A stretch of 13,016 nt of DNA, from the NCBI GenBank assembly GCA_020635455.1, contig JACJZT010000027.1, forward strand, positions 1-13,016, given 5' to 3'. Shown here one piece after another: positions 1-9,300 of this stretch. This stretch comes from Flavobacteriales bacterium. Lineage in GTDB: Bacteria; Bacteroidota; Bacteroidia; NS11-12g; UBA9320. Below the pieces are notes generated by a model. The model was not told the origin of the DNA, searched no databases, and saw only the letters and a program-made list of their open reading frames with translations. The translations under genes and the position numbers were made by a program. The stretch's first letter is position 1. The number at the start of each line of letters is the position of its first letter.

Positions 1-1320
1 TGAGAAATAATTTTGAGTCAATACTGTAAAGATCACACAATATAAGTGTATATTCAATGAAATAAGTTGCAGTACAGTGACTTGAAAAAAATTAAAGGAG
101 CTTCATCATCACAAATATATTCGTCGAAATTTGGAACCGTAAAAATACCTTTCGGAACAGCAATAATCCACACAAAGTATCTCATAGATTTTGGGTTCAT
201 AAATGGAGTACCTTTCTTCGAAATCAGCTTCAGGAAGTATGTGTATATAAAGGGATATTAGAAACTTTTAGATACAGTTTTTTGGAAGCGCATAGTGGAC
301 TGAAACAATTTCTTAAAGATACTTTGGAGAATTCAGGTTATATTCTCGCGCATCTTGCATTAGATTAACTTCCTTGGAAAGTTTGTGACCGATTAAACAG
401 AAGATCAAAAAATTTCCATTTATTAAACAGAAAAAATAGAAATGCGAACTTGAATTGATTTGTTGTGGAATTAACTGCAACAGAACATGCTTTTCAATAT
501 AAAACACTCTCAGTTGATGGTTCGATAGACTACTCAGCACTTGAAGGTTATTCTAAAGTACCAGTCATATTGACGATTGTTTCTAATTATCTGAAACACA
601 ATGTGCTGAGAAAATATCCGATAATGATTCAGCAATAGAGCCTTTCGAAGATGAACCTCATGCAGGTATAATGAGATTGTTCAATATTCAAGTGATATTA
701 TTGGCATAGATAAATATACACTCATCATTTTCTGATACTTCAACATTGGACGTCTGATTCATGATCTGCAAAGTAAGGAAATATACCCGGAATAAAAGGA
801 ATCACGAGCCCTGTCATATGGTATGATAATCGAAGAGAAGCCTACCTGCCTGGATTATCCCAAACCCAATTTTCTGAGAAAGGAAATTTGTTCACAAGCT
901 AGCATTAAAGGATTAGGTACCAGCAAAAGAGATCGAACTCCGAATGATACTCCGATAGTTATTGGTAGTCTGAAATCTTTAGTCTTCCAAATCCTAAGCA
1001 TTATCGAACGCTCAGCAAAGAACAACAATGAGTATACCCAGCCATCCATAAATATCTGACCAATAAAAAATGTTTTCCTGAGTCTTACTGTTTGCTATCT
1101 ATCGATTTAAAGGGTGAAATAGATAGTGAAGAAGATCATAGATGCATTGGGAATCAACATAAACGTATATGTGAAAGTAGTACACAAAATAAAGGACAGC
1201 GATATAGAGAGTCTTAGCAAGAATCGGTAATCTACAAGCAATTTGTTATGTCTGTTGTTGTGACTCGGTGCTCAGGAGTGATTATTTGATGTTATCAATA
1301 TACTATCATGCCAATAATTA
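1..1320 (+). other. Unidentified region with broken protein-like plus-strand reading frames
   Basis: No gene is recognised here. With only TGA taken as stop, frame 3 is open from about 3 to 672 apart from TGA at 78 and 456. Frame 1 is mostly open from about 661 to 1263 apart from TGA at 733 and 1057; it includes stretches such as YFNIGRLIHDLQSKEIYP near 736 and VKKIIDALGININVYVKV near 1126. A shorter frame-1 stretch lies at 61-303. With a single stop codon, open runs of this length can arise by chance, and no domain or motif was identified. The pieces change frame and are broken by TGA, so if this was a gene it has decayed like the neighbouring kinesin. The region could equally be non-coding. 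Confidence 0.25.
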
Positions 1321-1339
1321 TGGAAAAGCGAATGTCTAT

Positions 1340-2517
1340 TCATTTATAAATCATTCGTATTCCTTTTTTATTTGATGTTGTATAGTATAAAGAAAGTGTT
1401 TTTTCGTGCTCAGGCATGTATTTTTCATCTGAATACTGACGAGGAAGGGCGTCTTTTGGGTCTTGTTAATTTTGGAGCATTAATGATGTACTTAGCCCGA
1501 GGAGCAGACTTTAGAGTGCCGACTGCTTCTTCGTAGTTGTAAAACGATAGGTATCATTATTGTTTTTGATTTACTAGACTTGTAGGAGTCTTGTAAGTTT
1601 GGAGTCTCGATATGGAATATGAGCATTTCTTCCCTCAACCAAGGAAGAAATTACTTTACCTAATGCGGTTAGAGATAGATTGATTTTAGTTGCTTATATG
1701 AATCTTTACCCTGTTGATCCTGTTTTTCCTTGTCTTTCAGATCCAGCTAAATCGACAAGATTGAATTTGGATCCAACAAGTTTTTCCATGCCGTCTTTTC
1801 TTTCTAAACTCTCCACATAAATAGTGAAGATAGAGTGTGACCTTGATGACTAGCTATTCATGAGTGTTTAACCTATATTTTTGTATATAATGTACCTGTC
1901 GCTCTATTTTGATTTCCTATCTGAAGATATCTGGTCATTTATTATTCAGTAGTGACTGACATTTTGATAAGATCCTTAATGAAGATTCCTTTGTCGGGTG
2001 ATTCTCTGAGCTCTAATTTCGATTTAGAGATGTTATTAGATAAGAGGTTTCTAATTTATTAATTATAGAGTTCGATATAGGAGCACATAATAAGGAAATC
2101 TTTATTGCTATTAAACTTAGCCTGTTCCAATATTGAGCTAAAGCATCGTGGAATAATACCTTTCAATTATTATTTTTAGCATTACCCACCAAAGTGTATG
2201 TTTTATCTGAACCTGTTTGTCCATATGCGAATATAGTTTCATTATAACCTTGTAAAACTTAATTCACGAGATCTCTCCCTGTAGATTAAAAGATTTCTTC
2301 TTGTGATGTAGATTTCATCCAATGAAAGATTTTCGTGTTTCGGTTTTAAGGATTAAGATTACGAATTACGATTTGCTTATCGTTTCTATCATACCAAATC
2401 CATTAAGGTAATTCTTCTGTTATTTTAGATGAATACTTTTAGATGAATATCTTTAGCTGGTTATTTTTAGTTGAGTGGTCTAACTCGAACTACTACTCTC
2501 ACTCTTTATTCAGTCAT
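1340..2517 (-). pseudogene. Decayed kinesin-2 (KIF3-like) motor domain
   Basis: Reading leftward from ATG at 2517 gives kinesin motor landmarks in order: RVRVVVRVRPLN (N-terminal strand), GYNETIFAYGQTGS (P-loop), GIIPRCF, ESPDKGIFIKDL, SSRSHSIF (switch I), LVDLAGSERQGKTG (switch II), ATKINLSL, YRDSKLTRLLQ and DPKDAL. ESPDKG and DPKDA are typical of kinesin-2, an anterograde intraflagellar transport motor. The copy looks dead. The P-loop reads GSDKT instead of GSGKT. Frame slips occur in the N-terminal 60 codons, before GIIPRCF (one base missing in an AAT run near 2170) and near 1480-1490. About 22 nt are missing after RLLQ, removing DSLGGN and the following IGPAD-like part. The coiled-coil stalk and tail are absent; the last frame ends at TGA 1340-1342. 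A true 23-nt intron is still present. Sequencing or assembly error is the alternative explanation, but the combined defects favour a pseudogene. Confidence 0.85.
1873..1895 (-). other. 23-nt intron in the kinesin remnant
   Basis: On the minus strand this begins GTACATT and ends AATATAG. Removing it joins GNQNRATG to ETLMNSESSRSHSIF (TAA and TAG read as E). This restores both the frame and the exact spacing expected between the GNxNR and SSRSH motifs of kinesins. Left in, it adds foreign residues and then hits TGA. The splice style matches the introns of the two intact genes to the right. Confidence 0.75.
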
Positions 2518-2623
2518 CTTATCTATTCTTTCGATAGAAAAAGAAATTATTTTAGAATATCGTTTATTAAACTATATACATGAGAAAAGATAAAGTTTTC
2601 ACGGAAGGATACAATAGACAGAC

Positions 2624-2680
2624 TCTGTAAGATAGATAATCATTCTGAACTCAAATATTTTAACTTCTGTAAGATAGATA
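2624..2680. repeat. 15-bp direct repeat pair in the intergenic spacer
   Basis: TCTGTAAGATAGATA occurs at 2624-2638 and again, identically, at 2666-2680, offset 42 bp. It lies between the kinesin remnant and the 3' end of the giant repeat gene. Function is unknown; it may be a chance duplication or a boundary element. Confidence 0.6.
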
Positions 2681-2687
2681 TTTTTTG

Positions 2688-2704
2688 ATTTGATTTTATC
2701 AAAT
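2688..2704. other. Short AT-rich hairpin downstream of the giant gene
   Basis: ATTTGAT at 2688-2694 and ATCAAAT at 2698-2704 form a perfect 7-bp stem with a 3-nt loop. It lies about 80 bp past the TGA of the minus-strand repeat gene, so it could fall in the 3' untranslated or processing region. In AT-rich DNA such small palindromes are common, so a role is speculative. Confidence 0.35.
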
Positions 2705-2785
2705 ACTACTTAAAAAATATTCAGTGAAATGAGATTGATTGATAAAAAAGGTGAAAAAGTTCACAAATCAAGTCAATTACAGAGC

Positions 2786-3355
2786 TCAATATCCGAAGGC
2801 ATTCGCGAAGAGTTTACCATAAGATTCAAGAGTTCCTTCGGCTTCACTTTGTGGATATTCTTTTTGAAGATTTCCTTGTTGTCCTTCTTCATAGAATCCA
2901 ACACTGACAACATTATTTCCATTACCGTTTCCATTACCGTTTCCTGAGCCAGCATTTTAATTTCCATTGGCATTTCCAGCACCTTGATGGTTAGCTTGAG
3001 CAGTACCTCCAATACTGACAACAGTATTTCCGTTTCCACTACCATTTCCGTTTCCTGATCCTTCATTGCCATTACCGTTTCCATTACCAGTAGTAGTTCC
3101 AGATTTACCGAATTCACCTGAGTAAACAACTTTGTCAGGATTACTGTAAGAACGAACTTCAATCTTGGTATTTCCATTACCTTGACCATTTCCTTGTCCG
3201 TTTAAGGTTTGACCGTTTCCATTTCCGTTGCCTTCTTCAGCAGTAGCAGTATATGAAGCTTCAACATCACCAACTTGAAGATTTCCATTACCGTTACCAT
3301 TACCATTTCCAAATCCAGAGTTAACGTTTCCGTTTCCGTTACCGTTAGCATTCAA
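2786..3355 (-). other. C-terminal region of the giant protein with beta-like segments
   Basis: Four short segments with alternating hydrophobic residues are separated by Asn-Gly spacers: NLQVGDVEASYTATAEE, TKIEVRSYSNPDKVVYSGEF, TVVSIGGTAQANHQGAG and NVVSVGFYEEGQQGNLQKEY. The final tail, EGTLESYGKLFANAFGY, ends with aromatic residues before TGA. The segments share a [NT]-x-V-x-V-like start and may be degenerate copies of one beta motif. The position suggests a capping or assembly domain of the repeat rod; that is inference. Confidence 0.7.
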
Positions 3356-6300
3356 ACCATTTGCGGATCCATTACCGTTTCCGTTTCCTGATGATTAATT
3401 GGCATTTCCGTTTCCACTACCATTTCCATCACCAGAATTATCGTTACCGTTCAAGCTACCATTAGCATCACCGATATTTTGAGATCCATTATCATTTCCA
3501 TTCACTGATCCTTCATTTTGGTTTCCATTATGTCCACCATTCAGATTTCCAACATTTTCCACTCCATTAAGGTTGCCGTTTTAATTTCCAGCGTTTTCAT
3601 TACCATTTTTGTTACCATTTTCGTTTCCTTGATTGGCAACTCCATTTCCATTTCCATTAAGATCACCTGAATTTTCATTACCGTTAGAGACTCCGTTAAG
3701 TCCTCCAACATTAGCTGATCCATTTCCGTTTCCATTTTAATTGCCTGAGTTTTTATTACCGTTTTCACTACCATTAGCATCACCGACATTATCTGAACCA
3801 TTTTCATTACCGTTAAGGTTTCCGGCATTTTAATTACCGTTTGAACTTCCATTAGCAGATCCGTCGTTGTAGTGACCATTAGCGTTTCCATTCTAATTAC
3901 CTGAGTTTTTATTTCCATTTTCATTGCCATTAGCATCTTGAATGTTTGAGATACCATTTCCGTTACCGTTAGCATCTCCAGTGTTATTATTTCCATTACC
4001 AACACCATTTTCATTGGATTTATTCTCAACACCGTTTTAATTTCCGTTACCAGATCCTGCATTATGATTACCATTTGCAAGTCCGTTTAGATTGCCTTCA
4101 TTTGAAACACCGTTCGAGTTACCGTTCCCGCTTCCATAATTTTCACTTCCGTTACTAACTCCATTAGCACTTCCATAATTTTCAACGCCATTTCCGTTTC
4201 CGTTTCCATCTCCTCCATTGGCGTTTCCGTTTTCAGCTCCGTTCAAGTGTCCAACATTAGCAACACCATTAGCATTACCATTATCAGATCCAGCATTGGC
4301 ATTACCATTTGAAACTCCATTTTCATTTCCTTGGTTATGAACTCCATTTTCATTACCGTTTCCTGATCCTTCGTTAGAATTTCCGTTTCCAACACCATTT
4401 TCAGATCCAAGGTTAAGATGCCCGTTCAGATTTCCGTTTCCTTCTCCTGGATTGGCATTTCCATTGCCATTTCCATTAGCGTCACCAACATTTTCGATAC
4501 CATTTTCGTTTCCATTGCCGTTTCCTGCGTTTTAATTGCCATTTCCAACTCCATTTGAGTTTCCTTCGTTGGTTTTGCCATTGGAGTTGCCGTTTCCAGA
4601 TCCTTCGTTAAGATTACCATTTTCAGATCCATTAGCATCACCAAGATTAGAGATACCATTTCCGTTTCCGTTACCTTCTCCTTTATTATTGCTTCCGTTC
4701 AAATTTCCGTTAGCACTTCCGGTATTATCAACTCCATTTGCATTTCCGTTTCCAGATCCTGAGTTAGAGTTACCATTTTCAACTCCATTAGCATCTCCAT
4801 AATTTTGAACTCCATTATCATTACCATTATCATTGGAGTAGTGATTATCGTTACCATTAGCAACACCGTTTGATTCTCCATGATTTTCAATACCATTAGA
4901 GTTTCCATTAGTATTACCTGAGTTATTATTACCATTTGCAACTCCATTAACGTTACCAATATTACTAACACCATTTGAGTTTCCGTTTTCTGAACCAGAA
5001 TTATCATTACCGTTTCCTGATCCATTAGCATCTCCTTTATTGAGGTGACCATTTCCATTACCGTTAGCATCACCGGCATTAGAGTTACCATTTTGAGACC
5101 CATTTTCATCTCCAACGTTAGAGACTCCGTTAGCATTTCCATTAGATGAACCTGAGTTAGAATTGCCATTATCGTTACCATTAAGATTACCTTCATTCTT
5201 AACTCCATTTTCAACTCCATTTCCATCACCGGGGTTTCCATTACCATTAGCATTTCCATTTTCGGAGCCAAGGTTATCAGAACCATTCAAGTTTCCATTA
5301 CCAGATCCTTGATTTCCATTTCCATTTCCGACTCCGTTAAGGTCTCCAGTATTGTAGATACCATTATCACTTCCATTAGCATCTCCTTTATTGGCATTAC
5401 CATTATCAACACCATTAGCATCTCCGTGGTTAAGATTTCCGTTTGTATTACCATTATGGTTTCCTTCATTTTCATTACCATTTTGAGATCCATTTGCAGT
5501 ACCTTAATTGAAGTTTCCATTAGCATTACCGTTCAAATCACCTGAATTGACGTTTCCATTTTCATTTCCGTTAGCATCACCTTCGTTTTTAATACCATTC
5601 AAGTTTCCGTTACCTGATCCAGTATTTTAATTTCCATTACCAACTCCATTAACGTTTCCTTCATTAAGGATACCATTTTAATTTCCATTCAAATGTCCAG
5701 CATTCAGATTACCATTTCCTGATCCATTTCCACTACCATCATTAGCAAGTCCATTATTATTTCCATTCTTTGATCCTGAATTTTAATTTCCATTTTCAAC
5801 TCCGTTTCCAGTAGCTACGACTGGAGCAGGTTTATAGTGTGATTCAGGTTCAGGTTTTGGTTCAGGAACATATGGTTCAGGAACGTATGGTTCAGGTTCA
5901 GCTGGTTCAGGAACATAAGGTTCGGGTTCAGGTTCAGAAGTAAGATAGGTAGTTTTTGGTTTATTTTCAGGAACAATTGGAGCAGGAATATCATATTCAT
6001 CACCAACAATAGCATTGATTGATGGTTGAACATAAGTATCCTGAGTAGCTGATTGAGTTCCCTCTTCAGTAGCTGGTACATATCCAGTAGCAGGTTGTTG
6101 AGAATCAATTTTCTTTTGCTCTTCAACTGCTTTTTCAAGATCATCAATACTGACAATAGTATTGTAAGCGCCCAAATCCTTAAGATCGACACCTTGATCA
6201 GCGGGATAGGGTTCAGGAGTGGGTTCAGTAGGATAGGTAGGTTCAGTAGGTTCAGTAGGTTTATAAGGTGTTTCTTCTTTAGGTGCTTCAGGAACATAGT

Positions 6301-9300
6301 GATCTTGAGGAACTTCTGGAGCTGGTTTATATGGTTCTTCTGCTTTTTTAGCATTAGATTCAGCAACAGCACTCTTAAGATTTCCAAGAGAAATATCTTT
6401 TCCTCCGTTACTGTGATCATTAAGGAGTTGAACTCCAAGAGCTTCAGCTGCTTCATTAAGACCGTTGAATTCTTGTCCAGATCCATTAGCATTACCATTA
6501 TTATTACCGTTGAAGTCACCACTATTTTTATTTCCGTTTCTAACACCATTTTCATCGTCTTGGTTACCGTTACCGTTTCCATTACCATTTTGACCTCCTG
6601 AATTCTTGTTTCCGTTTGCATTTCCATTGTCATTGGCATTATTGGCGTTACCATTTCCATTTCCATTAGCATCACCGGAATTTTCATTTCCATTAGCGAG
6701 ACCGTTTCCATCTCCAGGATTGGCATTACCATTACCATTTCCATTTGCATCTCCTGTATTTTCATTACCGTTTGCAACACCATTGCTTGATCCAGGGTTT
6801 CCATTTCCATTACCATTACCATTTTCATCACCCTTATTCAAGTTTCCGTTTGCAACACCGTTTTCATCACCCTTATTGGAGTTACCGTTTCCATTTCCAT
6901 TATCATCTCCATAGTTTTGGTTGCCATTATCGACTCCGTTTGCATCTCCTTTATTAGTATTTCCGTTTCCATTACCATTTCCGGCTCCTCCATTTTGGTT
7001 TCCGTTTGAAACTCCGTTCAGGTCACCATCATTTCCGTTACCGTTGCCTGAACCGTTTCCATCTTCTTTATTTTAATTTCCATTATTATTTCCATTTTAG
7101 TTACCATCGTTTTCGGAACCGTTTCCATTTCCATTACCATCTCCGGTATTTTTATTACCATTAGCAACACCGTTTCCAGAACCTTAATTGAGGTTTCCGT
7201 TAGCATTTCCATTTCCATCTCCGATATTCTTGTTGCCGTTATCGATACCGTTTTCGTTTCCTGGATTTTGATTTCCATTAGCGTTACCATTTCCGGATCC
7301 TTTATTTTCATTACCATTGGAAATTCCATTGGCATCGCCTGAATTATCGTTTCCATTTCCGTTTCCGTTAGCATCTCCATAATTTTGGTTGCCATTTCCA
7401 AGACCATTAGCATCACCGGCATTCAAGTTACCATTATTATTTCCATTCACGGAACCTCCATTTTTATTTCCATTCTCAAGGCCATTTGCATTACCTTCAT
7501 TTCCATTACCGTTCAGGTTACCGTTCTCTCCTCCATGATTTTCATTACCATTATCGTTACCATTACCTGAACCGAGATTATCAGACCCATTTTCGTTACC
7601 ATTAGCAACTCCAGAGTTTTAATTTCCGTTTTTGTTACCATTTTCAACTCCGTGATTATCGTTTCCATTATCATTGCCATTTCCTTCAGCTGAGTTGAGG
7701 TTTCCGTTATTATTACCGTTTTCACTGCCGTAGTTGTTATTTCCATTTTCATTTCCGTTTCCTTCAGCTGTATTTTCATTTCCGTTTTAATTTCCGTTTT
7801 CGGATCCTCCATTATGGTTTCCATTCAAATTTCCATTATTATCAGCAGTATTAGCATTTCCATTTTAATTGCCATTAGCATCTCCTTTATTATTTGATCC
7901 GTTTTAGTTGCCGTTTCCGTCGGCTTCATTACCATTTCCATTTCCATTTCCGTTTTCAGACCCTGAGTTAGTATTTCCGTTCGCACTACCATTTTCGGCA
8001 CCAGAATTACCATTTCCGTTTCCGTTTCCGTTTTCTGAGCCTGAATTATCGTTTCCATTAGCTGAGCCATTGAAGGAATCAAGATTGGCATTGCCGTTTC
8101 CGTTTCCGTTCGAGTCACCAGAGTTAACGTTGCCGTTTCCAGCTCCATTTGCTGATCCTTTATTAGCATTACCGTTTCCATTACCATTTTCTGAGCCAGA
8201 GTTTTAATTTCCGTTAGAGACACCATTATGGTCTAGTTTGTTGGAGTTTCCATTACCGTTTCCATTATTAGAGCCATCATTCAAGTTTCCGTTATCGACT
8301 CCATTTGCATCTCCTGCATTGGTATTTCCATTACCATTGCCATTTTAATCACCTGAGTTTTTATTTCCATTTTCTGAACCATTTTGGTCACCTTCATTTC
8401 CGTTTCCGTTTCCTGACCCGTTGGAATCACCTTCGTTTTTATTACCATTTAGGTTACCATTTTTCTCACCTTAATTTCCATTGCCGTTTCCGTTTCCGTT
8501 TGAATCGCCATAGTTGGTGTTTCCGTTTTAATTTCCATTATCGACACCTTGATTTAGGTTTCCATTTGCATTTCCATTAGCACTTCCACCATTTTCGTTA
8601 CCATTCAGGTTACCATTATTATCTGCATCATTGAAATTACCGTTGCCGTTTCCGTTAGCACTTCCGAGGTTTTTATTACCATTTTCGACTCCATTATCAT
8701 CGCCAAGGTTGGAATTTCCATTTCCGTTTCCATTAGCATTACCGGCATTAATATTACCATTATTAATACCATTAGTATCACCTTCATTTTTATTTCCGTT
8801 AGCGTTACCGTTTGAAGAACCCTCATTAAAGTTACCGTTACTGATACCATTGGCATTACCTGGATTTTGGTTACCATTTGAGTTACCATTTTCAGTTCCA
8901 GCATTATAGTTGCCATTATTTAATCCGTTAGCATTACCTTCATTTTCATTACCATTTGAGTTACCATTCAAGGAACCGTCATTATAGTTCCCGTTTTCGA
9001 TACCATTCTTGTCACCTTCATTTGAATTGCCATTTTTGTTGCCATTTGCTGATCCGTCATTTCCATTACCATTAAACAGACCATTTTTATCACCTTCATT
9101 CTTATTACCGTTCAAATTTCCATTTTTATCACCATCATTCAAGTTACCATTTCCAATACCATTCAAATCACCTGAATTTAGATTACCATTTGCATTTCCG
9201 TTCAGAGCACCATCATTTGCGTTACCATTATATCCACCATTTCCAATACCTGAATTCTCATTACCATTATCATTCCCATTCTTTTTAGCACCATCAAATG

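Noticed and set aside
1060..1290. P4-type ATPase fragment in the left region
   Set aside because: Short resemblance (YCLLSID, VVTRCSGVII) to the loop before the ATPase hinge was considered, but spacing is wrong and no DKTGT, TGES or GDGxND motif occurs.
2160..2190. A 26-nt GTAATG...AAAG segment as a kinesin intron
   Set aside because: Although it has GT...AG ends and would restore the frame, keeping it as coding with one missing base gives exactly the eight residues expected between the G after the P-loop and GIIPR in kinesin-2, so a single-base deletion fits better.
8631..8909. Plus-strand frames such as LPFPLALP repeats opposite the Asn-Gly blocks
   Set aside because: They are the antisense shadow of GGN-AAY codons, giving Pro/Leu/Phe strings; they have no independent start, and the minus-strand frame is continuous.
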